The notes below the pieces were generated by a model, which was given only the letters and a program-made list of their open reading frames with translations, was not told the DNA's origin and did not search any database. Below, piece by piece: positions 23,601 to 34,868 of a stretch of 64,000 bases of DNA. Location: positions 10,245,279-10,309,278 of the forward strand of contig NC_092249.1 of NCBI RefSeq assembly GCF_036320965.1. Direction: 5' to 3'. Position 1 is the first letter of the stretch. Each line of letters opens with the position of its first letter. Made by a program: the position numbers and the translations under genes. This DNA comes from Panulirus ornatus. Taxonomy: Eukaryota > Arthropoda > Malacostraca > Decapoda > Palinuridae.

Positions 23601-26600
23601 GCTTAGGTACCGCTGCTCATACCGCTAAGAGCCAGGCAGTGATGAAGCTGCTGAGGCATCGCTCCTCTCACCGCTGAGCCAGGTACTGCTGGAGCTGCTC
23701 AGGCACTGCTCCTCACGCCACTAAGAGCCAGACACTGCTGGAGCTACTCAGGTACCGATGCTCTCGCAAACAAGGGCCAGGCACTGCTGGAGTTGCTTAG
23801 GCACCGCTGCTTTCGTTGTGAGCAGGAAGGCAATGCTGGAGCTGCTCAGGCAACGCTGCTTTCGCTGCTTAGAACCAGGCACTGCTGGAGCTGCTCACGC
23901 ATCGATGATGTCGCCGCTAAGAGACAGGCACTGCTTGAGCTGCTCAGCTATCGCATCTCTCGCCGCTGAGAGCCATGCACTCCTAGAGGTGCTCAGGCAT
24001 CGCTGCGCTCGCTGCTAAGAACCAAGCACTGCTGGTGCTGCTCAGTCATCGCTCCTCAGTCACCACTGCTCTTGCCGCTAAGAGCCAGGCACTGCTGGAG
24101 CTGCTCAGGCACCACTGCTTTTGCCGCTAAGAGCCAGACACTTCTGGAGCTGTTCAGCTCTCGCCGCTGAGACCCATACACTCCTAGAGGTGCTCAGGCA
24201 TCGCTGCTATCGCTGCTAAGAGCCAGGCACTACGGTGCTGCTCGGTCACCGCTCCTCAGTCACCACTGCTCTTGCCGCTAAGAGCCAGGCACTGCCGGAA
24301 CTGCTCAGGCACCACTGCTCTCGCCTCTCGGACCCAGACACTGTTGGAGCTGCTCAGGCATCGCTGCTCTCGCCACTAAGAGGCTGTCACTGTTAGAGCA
24401 GTTCAGGCACGTTTCCTCTCGCAGATAAGTGCCAGGGACTGCTATAGCTGCTCAGGTACTCCTCCACACGCCACTAAGAGTCAGGCACTGCTGGATCTGC
24501 TCAGGCACCTATGCTCTCGCAAATAAGGGCCAGGCACTGCTGGAGTTGCTTAGGCACCGCTGCTTTCGTCGCTAGGACCAAGGCAATGCAGGAGCTGCTC
24601 AGGCAACCCCGTTCTCTAAGCTAAGAGCCAGGCACTGTTGGAGCTGCTCAATCACCACTGTGCTCGCAAATAAGGGCCAGGCACTGTTGGAGCTGCTCAG
24701 GCACCGCTGCTCTCGCCGCTGAGATCCAGACACTGCTGGAGCTGCTCAGGTATCGCTGCTCTCGCTGCTAAGAGCCAAGCACTGCTTGTGCTGATTAGTC
24801 ACCGCTCCTTAGTCACCGCTGCCTTGCTGCTAAAAGCCAAGCACTCCTGGAGCTGCTCAGGCATCGCTGCTATCGCCACTAAGACACTGTTGCTGCTAGA
24901 GCTGTTCAGGCACCTTTCATCTCGGTGATAAGAACCAGGGACTGCTGTAGCTGCTCAGGCACTGCTTCTCACGCCGATAAGAGGTAGGCACTGCTGGAGG
25001 TGCTTCTGCACCGCTGTTCTCGCCATTAAGAGTCAGGCAATCCTAAAGCTACTCAGGCACCGCTGCTCTCACCGTTAAGAGCCAGTCAATGGTGGAGCTG
25101 CTCAGTCACGGCTACTCTCGCTGCTTAGAGATAGGCACTGCTATAGCTGCTCAGGCATGGACGCTCTCGCCGATAAGAGCCAGGTACTGTTAGAGCTACT
25201 CACGCATCGCTGCTCTCGCCACTAAGAGTCAGTCATTGCTGGAGGTTTTCAGGCAACTCTCCTCTCGCTTATAAGAGCCAGGCACTGCTATAGTTGCTGA
25301 GGCACTGCTCCATACGCCGCTAAGAGACAGGCACTGCTGGAGCTGCTTAGGCACCGATGATCTCGCCGATAAGAGCCTCTGTTCGCATCGTTAAGAGCCA
25401 GTCAATGCTGGAGCTGCCTGGTCACCGCTACTCTCGCTGCTTAGAGCTAGGCACTGCTGGAACTGGTCAGGTACCGCTGCTTTTGACGCTAAGAGGCAGG
25501 CACTGCTGTAGCTACTTAGTCATCGCTCCTCTCGCCGCTGAGCCAGGCACTACTGGAGCTGCTCAGGCACTGCTCCTCACGCCACTAAGAGCCAGGCACT
25601 GCTGGAGCTGCTCAGGCACCAATGCTCTCGCAAATAAGGGCAAGCATTGCTTGAGTTGCTTAGGCACAGATGCTTTCGTCGCTAGGAGCAAGGCAATGCT
25701 CAACCTACTCAGGCAACGCCGCTCTCGATGCTAAGAACCAGGCACTGTTGGAGCTGCTCAATCACAGCAGTGCTCGCAAATAAGTGCCACCGCTGCTTTC
25801 ACCGCTAAGAGCCAGACACTGCTGGAGCTGCTCAGGCATCGATGCTCTCGCCGTTAAGAGACAGGCACTGCTGGAGCTGCTCAGGCACCGATGCTTTTGC
25901 TGCTAGGAGCCAGGCCACTGCTGAAGCTGCTGAGCCATCACAGCTCTCGTCGCTGAGAGCCAGGCACTCCCAGAGCTGCTCAGGCATCGCTGCTATCGCT
26001 GATAAAAGCCAGGCACTGCTGGAGCTTCTCAGTCACTGCTCCACAGTCACCACCTGTCTTGCCGCTAAGAGCCAGACACTCCTGGAGCTGCTCAGGCACC
26101 ACTGTTCTCGCCTCTCGGAGCCACGCACCGTGGGAGCTGCTCAGGCAACGCTGCTCTCGCCAATAAGAGGCAGTCACTGCTGGAGCTGTTCAGGCACATT
26201 TCTTCTCGCTAACAAGAGCAAAACACTGCTATAGCTGCTCTGGCACTGCTCCTCATGCCGGTAAAAGCCAGGTACTGCTGGAGCTGCTAAGGCACCGCTG
26301 CTCTCGCCGATAAGAGCCAGGCATTGATGAAGCGTCTTCGGCACCTCTGCTCTCACAGTTAAGAGGTACTCAATGCTGGAGCTACTCAGTCACCGCTACT
26401 CTCGCTGGTTAGAGCTAGGCAGTGCTGGAACTGCCCAGGTAGCGCTGCTCTTGCCGCTATGAGCCAGGAACTACTGGAGCTGCTCATGCATCGCTCCTTT
26501 CGCCGCTAAGCCAGGCACTGCTGGAGCTGCTCAGGCACTGCTCCTCACGCCACTAGGAGCCAGGCACTGCTGGAGCTGCTCAGGCACCGATGCTCTCGCA

Positions 26601-29600
26601 TATAAGGGCCAGGCACTACTGAAGTTGCTTAAGCACCGCTGCTTTCGTCGCAAAGAGCCAGGCATTGTTGGAGCTGCTCAATCACCGCGTCGCTTGCAAA
26701 TAATGGCCTGGCACTGCTGAAGTTGCTCAGGCAACTCTGATTTTGCCGCTAAGAGCCAGGCATTGCTGGAGCTGCTCAGGTTTCGATTCACTCGCCGCTA
26801 AGAGCCAGGCACTGCTGGAGCTGCTCAGCCACCGCTGCTTCCGCGGCTAAGAGCCAGGCATTGCTGGAGCTGCTCAGGCATCGCTACTGTCACCGCTGAG
26901 AGCCAGGCACTGCTGGAGCTGCTCAGGTATCGCTGCTTTCGCTGCTAAGAGCCAGGCACTGCCGGAGCTACTCAGTCACCGCTCCTCAGTCATTGCTGCT
27001 CTTGCCGCTAAGAGAATACACTGCTGGAGCTGCTCAGGCACCACTGCTCTCGCCTTTCGGAACCAATCACTGTTGAAGCTGCTCAGGCATCGCTGCTCTC
27101 GGCACTATGAGTATGTCACTGCTGGAGCTATTCAGGCACTTCTCCTCTCGCTGATAAGAGCCAGGCACTGCTATAGCTCCTCAGGCACGGCTCCTCACGC
27201 CGCTAAGAGCCAGGCTCTGAAGGAGCTGCTTAGGCATCGCTGCTCTCGCCGATAAGAGCCAGACATTGCTGATGCTACTCAGGCACCGCTACTCTCACCT
27301 TTAAGAGCAAGTCATTGCTGGAGCTACTTAGTCACCGCTACTCTCGCTGCTTAGATCTAGGCACTCCTGGAACTGCTCAGGCACCGCTGCTCTTGCCACT
27401 AAGAGCCAGGTACTGTTAGAGCTGCTCAGGTATCGCTCTTCTCCCGATAAGAGCCAGGCACTGCTGAAGCTGCTCAGAAATTACTCCTCCCGCCGCTAAG
27501 AGCCAAGCAATGCTAGAGCTGCTCAGGCACCGATGCTCTCTGCAAATAAGGGCCAGGCACTGCTGGAGTTCCTTAGGTACTGTTGTTTTTCTCGCTAAGA
27601 GCAAGACAATGCTGGAGCTGCTCAGGCAACGCTGCTTTAACTGCTAAGAACCAGGCACTGTTGGAGCTGCTCAATCACCACTGCGCTCGCAAATAAAGGC
27701 CTGGCACTGCTAAAGTTGCTAAGACACCGCTGCTCTCGCTTCTAAGAGCCAGGCACTGCTGGAGCTGCTGAGGCATCGATGCTCTCGCCGTTAAGAGAGA
27801 GGCACTCTGGAGCTGCTCAGGCACAACTGTTCTCGCCACTAAGAGTCAGGCACTCCTGGAGCTGCTCAGGTATCGCTGCTCTCGCCGATAAGGGCCAGGC
27901 ATTGCTGAAGCTTCTCAGTCACCTCTGCTCGCAGCGTAAGAGCAAGTCATTGCTGGAGCTGCTCAGTCATCGCTACTCTCGCCGCTGAGAGCTAGGCACT
28001 GCTGGAACTGGTCAGGTACCGCTGCTCTTGCCGCTAAGAACCAGGCACTGTTGTAGCTGCTCAGGCATCGCTCCTCTCGCCGCTGAGCCAGGCACTGCTG
28101 GAGCTGCTCAGGCACTGCTCCTCACGCCACTAAGAGCCAGGCACTGCCGGAGCTGCTCACGAACCGATGCTCTCGCAAATAAGGGCCAGGCACTGCTGGA
28201 GTTGCTTAGGCACCGCTGCTTTTGTTGCTAGAAGCAAGGCAATGCTGGAGCTGCTCAGGCAACGCTGCTCTCGCTAATAAGAGCCAGGAACTGTTGGAGC
28301 TGCTCAATCACCGCTGTGCTTCCAAATAAGGGCCTGGCACTGATGAAGTTGCTCAGCCATCGCTGCTTTCGCCGCATTGCCAGGCACTGCTGGAGCTGCT
28401 CAGGCACCGATGCTCTCGTAAATAAGGGCCGGGCACAGCTGGAGTTGCTTAAGCACAGCTGCTTTCGTCGCTTGGAGCAAGGCAATGCTAGAGCTGTTCA
28501 GGCAACGCTGCTCTCGCTGCTAAGAACCAGGCACTGTTAGAGCTCCTCAATCATCAATGTACTCGCAAATAAGGGCCTAGATCTGTTGAAGTTGCTAAAG
28601 CATCGCTGCTTTCGCCGCTATTAGCCAGGCACTGCTAGCTGCTCAGGCATCGATGCACTCGCCGCTAACATCCAGGCACTGCTGGAGGTGCTCAGGCACC
28701 GCTGGTTTCGCCGCTGAGAGCCAGGCACTGCTTGAGCTGCTCAGGCATCGCTGCTCTCGCTGCTGAGAGCCAGGCACTGCTGGAGCTACTCAGTCACCGC
28801 TCCTCAGTCACCGCTGCTCTTGCCGCTAAGAGCCAGGCACTACTGGACCTGCTCAGACACCATTGCTCTTACCTCTCTGAGCCAGGCATTGTTGGAGCTG
28901 CTCAGGCATCGCTGCTCTTCGCCACTAAGAGGCAGTCACTGCTGGAGCTGTTCAGGCACCTTCTAACTTGCTCATAAGAGCCAGGGACTGCTATAGCTGC
29001 TCAGGCACTGCTCCTCACGCCGCTAAGAGCCAGGCACTGCTGGAGCTGCTTAGGCACCGCTGTTCTCGCCGATTAGAGCCAGGCATTGCTGAAGCTACTC
29101 AGGTACCGCTGCTCTCACAGTTAAGAACCAGTCAATGCTGGAGCCTATCAGTCACCGCTACTCTCGCTGTTTACAGCTAGGCACTGCTGGAGCTGCTCAG
29201 GCATCGATGCTCTCGCAGCTAAGAGCTAAGCACTGCTGGAGCTGCTCAGGCACCGCTGCTTTCGCCGCTAGGAGCCAAGCACTGCTGAGACTGCTCAGGC
29301 ATCGCTTCTCTTGCTGCAAAGAGCCAGGCACTGCTTTATCTACTCAGTTCCCGCTCCTCAGTCACCGCTGCTCTTGCCGCTAAAAGCCAGGCACTTCTGG
29401 AGCTGCATAGGCACGACTGCTCTCGTCTCTCGGAGCCAGGTACTGTTGGAGCTGCTCAGGCATCGGTGCTCTCGCCACTAAGAGGCAGTCACTGCTAGAG
29501 CTGTTCAGGCACCGATGTTCAGGCACCTCTTGCTGATAACAGCCAGGCACTGCTATAGTTACTTAGGCACTGCTCCACACGTCGCTAACAGGCAGGCACT

Positions 29601-30544
29601 GCTGGAGCTGCTTAGGCACTGCTGCTTTCACCGATAAGAGCCAGGCGTTGATGAAGCTACTCAGTCACCTCTGTTCGCACCGTTAAGAGCCAGTCATTGC
29701 TGGAGCTGCCCAGTCACCGCTACTCTCACTGCTTAGAGCTAGGCACTGCTGGAACAGGTCAGGTACCGCTGCACTTGCCCCTAAGAACCAGGAACTGCTG
29801 TAGCTGCTCAGGCATCGCTCTTCTCGCCGCTGAGCCAGGCACTGTTGGAGCTGCTCAGTTACTGTCCCTTAAGCCACTAAGAGCCAGGCACTACTGAAGC
29901 TGCTCAGGCACCGCTGCTTTCCTCGCTGAGATTCAGGCTCCTGGAACTGCTCAGGCATCGCTGCTATCTCTACTGAGAACCAGGGACTGCTGGTGCTGCT
30001 CAGTCACCGCTGCTCTTACCGCTAAGAGTCAGGCACTGTTGCAGCTGCTCAGGCACTACTGCTCTCGCCTATCAGAGCCAGGCACTGTTAGAGCTGCTCA
30101 GGCATCGGTGCTCTCGCCACCAAGAGGCAGTCACTGCTGGAGCTGTTCAGGCACCTTTCCTCTCGCTGAAAAGAGTCAGGCACTGTTATAGCTGCTCAGG
30201 CACTGCTCCTCACGCCGCTAAAACCAAGCACCACTGGAGCTGCTCAGCCACCGCTGCTCTCGCTGATAAGAGCCAGGCATTGCTGTAGCTACTCCGGCAC
30301 CTCTGTTCTCACCGTTAAGAGCCACTCAATCCTGGAGCTGCTCAGTCACCGCTACTCTCGCTACTTAGAGCCAGGCATTGCTGGAGCTGCTCAGGCATCG
30401 CTGCTCTCGGTGCTAAAAGCCAGGCACTGCTGGAGCTACTCAGTCATCGCTCCTCAGTCACCGCTGCTCTTGCCGCTAAGAGCCAGGCAATGCTGGAGCT
30501 GCTCAGGCATCACTGCTCTTGCCTCTTGGAGCCAGGCACTGTTG
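20602..30544 (+). repeat. 49-bp satellite array, family B (left block)
   Basis: Head-to-tail 49-bp unit with core CACTGCTGGAGCTGCTCAGG followed by CACCGCTGCTCTCGCCGCT and AAGAGCCAGG, all in one orientation. Recurrent variants such as CGCAAATAAGGGCCTGGCAC, CCTCTCGGAGCCAGGCA and CAGTCAATGCTGG return at spacings of roughly 0.6-1.5 kb, showing irregular higher-order organisation. The consensus carries TAA across the GCT-AAG junction. Since 49 leaves remainder 1 on division by 3, a stop comes round every third unit in each forward frame, and open frames stay short. No genes are supported. The array ends abruptly inside a unit at 30,544. Confidence 0.97.
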
Positions 30545-30701
30545 TATACCATGAAGTATGCTTGACAAGTATATGATGGTTTATATGAGTTTTGTAGCCT
30601 TTATGTGTGTTGCATATAAACCATACAGTAAGTCATGGAACTAGGCTATATGTAAACTGGATGAATACCTGGCTAGTAATGTGATGTACAACGCTATACA
30701 G
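30545..30701. other. Low-copy sequence, intron-like
   Basis: AT-rich non-satellite DNA begins abruptly at 30,545. It reads like intron sequence and ends in an acceptor-like CTATACAG at 30,694-30,701, immediately before the receptor-like exon. I see no repeat or other feature in it. Confidence 0.5.
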
Positions 30702-30838
30702 GTGCCCATATGATGAGGGAACAGTTGCTACGTGGCCGGGAATCATGGATCTTCCCCAAGCACACACCCTGGAAGTGCAAGTTTGACCAGGGCACCAGAA
30801 AGATGGTGAAGGCTGTTCTCGTCCAACACTGGGCTAAA
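30702..30838 (+). pseudogene. Ionotropic-receptor-like exon (ligand-binding S2 region)
   Basis: A 137-bp block is bounded by an acceptor-like CAG and a donor-like AAA|GTGAGG and is open throughout. It reads MMREQLLRGRESW, then FPKHTPWKCKFD, then MVKAVLVQHWAKV. The pattern G-R-E-S, P-K-x-x-P-W-K-x-x-F-D and M-x-x-A-x-L-V-x-x-W is what I expect at the end of the S2 ligand-binding lobe of arthropod variant ionotropic glutamate receptors (IRs). Those are membrane chemoreceptors. The next exon-like block supplies the following transmembrane segment in the right order. Family assignment is from remembered family pattern, not a search. It could belong to another glutamate-receptor-like protein. Upstream exons are absent, replaced by satellite. 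Confidence 0.55.
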
Positions 30839-31194
30839 GTGAGGCACCAAGGGTGAAGCATTCAAATGAGGCACTCGTATCAGGCACTTGACTTGAGGTG
30901 CTTAGGATGAGGAATATGGTTGAAAATGAGTGAATTTCATTTCTGGTAAGAGAATATGGGTTCTGTATTTGAAAAGTCTCTGGTGATTTGCTTTAAGTTC
31001 ATCTTCATTTCAGTCTGGTTCACTATGGCATATAAAGAGAACTATTGTCACCAAAGGTGAAATCAGATCCAAATGATTTCCTTAATGCTTCATTTTACAA
31101 AAACCCATGCTCAAAAAAGGTAGCTGAAAGAGAATAGCCTATGTAACTACACTCATTTCTCTTGAGTTTAAACATACCGTCTTTACAAGTGAAG
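30839..31194 (+). other. Putative intron of the receptor fragment
   Basis: 356 bp of AT-rich sequence starts with GTGAGG and ends with a pyrimidine-rich stretch and AG (CTTTACAAGTGAAG). Both flanking exon-like blocks are in phase 0 at these borders. An alternative acceptor lies five bases upstream (TTTACAAG) but would change the phase. No other feature is seen. Confidence 0.45.
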
Positions 31195-31392
31195 ATGGAG
31201 TCATTGAAAGAGAAGGACTGGAAGCGGCAGCAATAGGAGTCACTGGAGGAGCGGACCAACATGTTTCTCACCCTCCAGGACCTCCAGGGTATCTTCAACA
31301 TTCTAATCCTCGCCTGGGCCGCCAGCGTCGCCATGCTCCTGCTGGAACTGCTCAGACACCACTGCTCGCCGCTAAGAGCCAGGCACTACTGA
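31195..31392 (+). pseudogene. Ionotropic-receptor-like last exon fused to 49-bp satellite
   Basis: In phase with the previous block this reads MESLKEKDWKRQQ, a TAG stop (31,234-31,236), then ESLEERTN, and then MFLTLQDLQGIFNILILAW followed by AASVAMLLLELL. The last part resembles the final transmembrane helix of IR-family receptors, where L-T-L-x-D-L-Q-G-x-F is typical. The in-frame TAG makes this a pseudogene unless it is an error. From about 31,337 the coding sequence becomes the 49-bp repeat itself (CTGCTGGAACTGCTCAGACA), continuing in frame as LRHHCSPLRARHY to a TGA at 31,390. Satellite DNA therefore supplies the predicted C-terminus. Confidence 0.55.
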
Positions 31393-31700
31393 AGCTGATC
31401 AGGCACCGCTGCTCTCGCCGCTAAGAGCCAGGCACTGCTGGAGTTGCTCAGGTACCGCTGCTCTCGCCGATAGGAGCCAGGCACTGCTGGAGCTGCTACG
31501 GCATAGTTGTGTTGATGCTATGAGCCAGACACTGGTAGTGGTGCTCAAGCATCACTGTTCTCACCGTAAGAAGACAGGCATTACTGTAACAGCACCAGTG
31601 CTGATAGGATCTTCACACTATTAAAGCCGTTTAGGTCCAGTTTCTCTCATCGCCAGGTGTCCATCACTGGTGGGGTTGCTCAGCACCAGTGCTCTTGCCT
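31337..31700 (+). repeat. Decaying 49-bp satellite units at the island edge
   Basis: Three or four recognisable family B units (31,337-31,500) follow the receptor-like exon. Progressively degraded ones (CACTGGTAGTGGTGCTCAAG near 31,530 and GGTGGGGTTGCTCAGCACC near 31,670) then fade into single-copy sequence. The orientation is the same as the main array. Graded decay here contrasts with the abrupt edges at 30,544 and 56,894, and is the expected look of an old array boundary. Confidence 0.75.
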
Positions 31701-32578
31701 CTTCCACCATAGAGAGTAGTAGAGTAATGGCCCCTCCCATGACCCCTGCAAATTGAAGGCATACTTCTCTGACTATATTTCATTATTTGACTCTGCCACC
31801 AGTGAGAGGAAGGGCTCAGGTGGTAGTGTATTGGCCCCTACCAGTACTCCATCTAACTCAAGAATTATCCCGTTGAGACATTCGCACTTCTCTGATATTT
31901 AAGACACTATTACACGCATATACCAAGCACTATTCACTGCTTACACACCACTGCTTTTATGCTTGGCGTGCCAAACATTGTTCCTCCACAGACCACCAGG
32001 AAATATAGGACTCTGGTGGTAGGTCACATATCCTGGACTAATTAATAATCAATTATCATTCAGCACAAAACACTCGTATGTCGGTCCACACGTGTGTTAC
32101 AACGTTCTGGTCCTTTCTTAAGTCAGGATTTCCATACTATTATATTCCAGCACGAGTTACAACTTTCAGCATTCAGTATAACTAACAAAGGCAGATTATA
32201 ATTTTGAGAAAATATATTCATATGTGGATCAACCACAGCATATTTTGTAGTCATATCTCACAGAATTAGGCTTCCAGTAGTTATACTTGATTATTCTAGT
32301 GTTCTACAGTTCAATGTTTAAGTCAACTATGTATATGCTTGTGAAAAGGTTTTAATAGAATCGGTATGACTACAAAAATTTAACCAAGTTTGCAGTGTAG
32401 GATATCATAATGGCAGGCACAGAAAGGCACTGGAGTACCAATGTGATATTAAGAAGCACACTCTTAATGTAGATCTGGTGTGAGCTGTGATGAATGGTGG
32501 GTGGGCAGACCAAGCCAACGAGATGAGGAACTTGGCTACTCAATAACATGGGTTTGTTCCCCTACACACTGGTTAAGG
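31701..32578. other. Low-copy island, no gene recognised
   Basis: AT-rich DNA with no convincing open frame. There is a weak imperfect duplication: GTAATGGCCCCTCCCATGAC near 31,725 and GTATTGGCCCCTACCAGTAC near 31,829, each followed by an ACTTCTCTGA motif. A small inverted repeat CCACCAG/CTGGTGG lies near 32,001-32,024. Otherwise I see nothing. Confidence 0.5.
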
Positions 32579-32800
32579 TGGGCTGGTCAGTGCACAAAGA
32601 GTAGTGGGCCATCCTCTACAAATGTAAGGGTGGGCTGGTTAGTACGTAAAGAATAGTGGGCCATTCTCTACACAGGTAAGAGTGGGCTGGTCAGTGCACA
32701 GAGTAGATGGCCATACTGTACACAGGTAAATGTGAGCTGGTCTGCACACAAAAAAAAGTGGGCCATCCTCTGCACAGGTGAGGATGGGCTGGTCAGTACA
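32579..32800 (+). repeat. 52-bp minisatellite, about four copies
   Basis: TGGGCTGGTCAGTGCACA-type starts occur at 32,579, 32,631, 32,683, 32,733 (TGAGCTGG) and 32,785, giving a 50-52-bp period. Each unit also contains GTGGGCCATCCTCTACA. It is unrelated to families A, B and C. The minus-strand open frame across it is read-through of the repeat. Confidence 0.85.
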
Positions 32801-33551
32801 CAGGCATGAATGGATTAACCATAACACAGACGGTGGCTCCCCTTGACCACTCCGACTGTCACTGTAAGTGAAGGACACGTTGCTCTAGAAACTTTAGTTT
32901 AATATAAAGCTCACCATTCTCCTGTTGGGGGAAATTTTGACGTAATACTCTGGTGATTGTACTTTAGATAAATATTAGCATCCATATCTAGGTAAATAAA
33001 CAGGTAAATCAGCAAGCCAGGATGTACTCGTCTCAGCAAAAGAATTTGATTTTCTGTACATCATATAAGGGCCTAATATCCTGGGCGACTCAGAAAATGA
33101 GATGATCCGACTTTCCTTAAATTATCATTCCTTTATGATTTCATGATTGTCAAACATAGCAGGTATTTGGAAATGTTCAAAGCTTGTATACTTTCATTTA
33201 GAAATGAATACTGTGTATATTTGACATCGTTTCTTTGTATACCTGGGTCCTACAATTCTTAATTCGCAATTGATGACAGTAAGCTGTTGCAATCGAAGGA
33301 TTGTACATTCATAACTTGCACCAAAGGGTATGACATTGCTTGCACGAATAAGAGTCATTCGTTCTCTGTTGCAGCTACGAACGGGAAGGTGAGTTGTCAG
33401 TAGTGGATAAGGTGTATTAAGGAGAATATAATCACAACTCAGCCACAATCGGCATGAAGCCAATTTCTCATCAGTGTCTTTTACCCCATCGACTGTAGAA
33501 TTGGACCTGGAAAAGTCTCTGTATTAAGCTGTCAAAGCCAGTGTCGATGTA
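32801..33551. other. Low-copy island, no gene recognised
   Basis: AT-rich sequence. A minus-strand frame of 89 codons (33,194-33,463) shows no motif I recognise. A 14-base segment at 33,375-33,388 is bounded by a good acceptor (TTCTCTGTTGCAG) and donor (AAG|GTGAGT), so it could be a micro-exon or chance. Nothing else is supported. Confidence 0.4.
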
Positions 33552-33734
33552 TTGACTGACGTGAGCATTGTTGAGGTAAATGATGCCACTAAAATACGTC
33601 AAATGGCTGCAAGGTTGCAACAGGTATATTCAGAGGACCTGGAGGAGTGCTTCCCTGATGAATTCCTTCATTATGTTCAGTACACAAAGGGCAAGTCAAA
33701 TGTGATGACAAGACCCTTTAAATGCACTTCGTGA
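33552..33734 (+). pseudogene. hAT/ZMYM1-like transposase fragment
   Basis: A 60-codon frame reads MTDVSIVEVNDATKIRQMAA, then RLQQVYSEDLEECFPDEFLH. The stretch L-x-x-x-Y-x-x-D-L-E-x-x-F-x-x-E-x-x-x-Y resembles a helical segment that recurs in ZMYM1-like proteins and related domesticated or active hAT-type transposases. Nothing else of such a protein (zinc finger, catalytic DDE, hAT dimerisation C-terminus) is visible nearby, so at best this is a remnant. The similarity is from memory and short; it may be fortuitous. Confidence 0.35.
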
Positions 33735-34154
33735 ACTCGATACTTCAAAACTGGATATGTTTTGCCCATCACATGAATTGCTTTGAAAAATGATGACTAT
33801 TATGGCGTCAAAAGCTAGAAGGAATCGAGGTATTAAAATATATAGAAACATACATTCCACTTGAGCGTTACTAATTGTTAATCCTGCATGCTATCGACTC
33901 CAAGGCAAGCTTATATAGAATTTGTGTATACAGTGTTATGATTTCATACTTATCTTTTAGTGGGATGAATTGATAATTTCTATATAATGCCTGAGGCCCC
34001 AAGGTAGCTTAACTCTCACAGGGTTGTCACACATGAACGGAACGTACGTACGAAAAATTGTGTATAAGTTCATTTCTGATTGTTGATATCACTGGCTTTC
34101 ATACTTGTCATCTGTGTCTCTAAATGATCGTATCTGATCATACGGCAGGCATAT
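33735..34154. other. Low-copy island, no gene recognised
   Basis: AT-rich with no convincing open frame. Alternating ACGTACGTACG occurs near 34,043-34,053, and ATGATCGTATCTGATCATAC near 34,123 has short dyad symmetry. I see no further feature. Confidence 0.45.
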
Positions 34155-34356
34155 CCGTCCAACCAAGGAAGATCTGTTTGGGAAATATTACTCTTCCAGA
34201 CTAGTGTGGTGCTAGTCTATCACGAAAGTGATATATAGTACTGTACCTCAGCGATCCGTCCAACCAAGGAAGATCTGTTTGGGAAATATTTCTCTTCCAG
34301 ACTAGTGCGGTGCTAGTCTATCACGAAAGTGATATATAGTACTGTACCTCAGCGAT
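34155..34356 (+). repeat. Recent 101-bp tandem duplication containing hairpins
   Basis: Two copies start at 34,155 and 34,256 (CCGTCCAACCAAGGAAGATC) and differ at about two positions. Each carries two inverted repeats: AGACTAG/CTAGTCT with a seven-base spacer, and ATCAC-GAAA-GTGAT. The copies are adjacent and same-strand. Near-identity marks the duplication as young. The hairpins could be the reason for instability, or part of a structured element I do not recognise. Confidence 0.9.
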
Positions 34357-34868
34357 CAGATAGCGTCACAATAATCACCTGATCTGCGTCTGACATCTCC
34401 TCTGATGACATTTTGTTTTGATAGTTTAGGCAAAGAAGAAATATGTTTCACCGAAATTTGAAAGATTCCAAAAGGTGGTGTTATTAATCACAATAACACC
34501 ATAAAAGATTGTATACATACTAATGATCAAAATCAAAGCACCTGATTATCAGGATAAGTTCGCTTTCCCATTAAGCACATTTTACCTAATGTGTCATCTA
34601 CGAGAAATTTTATTTTACCCTAACCGTTCTCTACACGTTCTCCTTTACAAGTTACGAGCTTATCCATATGATAGCGTTAGTGGTGGCAATATTTGACGTC
34701 TTTATAAAACCATTAGTAATCTAGGGTAGTTACTCTTCTCAAATACATTCTCCTTCTTTCAAATATGTTACTTCAGATGTTTACGTCAATTAACCCGGAG
34801 CAGTGGTGACTTAAGGATGTAGCCAGTGTGTGTGTGTTTGTACAATGGTTTTAACCTTGTCTTTTTAG
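34357..34868. other. Low-copy island upstream of exon-like block
   Basis: AT-rich DNA with a short GT run near 34,827-34,838. It ends in an excellent pyrimidine tract and acceptor (CCTTGTCTTTTTAG, ending 34,868). No gene is seen. Confidence 0.45.

Noticed and set aside
20602..30544. CRISPR-like spacing of repeats and spacers in the 49-bp array
   Set aside because: Units are contiguous and diverged along their whole length; there is no constant repeat alternating with unique spacers, and the context is eukaryotic.
32639..32878. 79-codon minus-strand frame
   Set aside because: It is read-through of the 52-bp minisatellite (repeated CTDQPTLTC-like segment).
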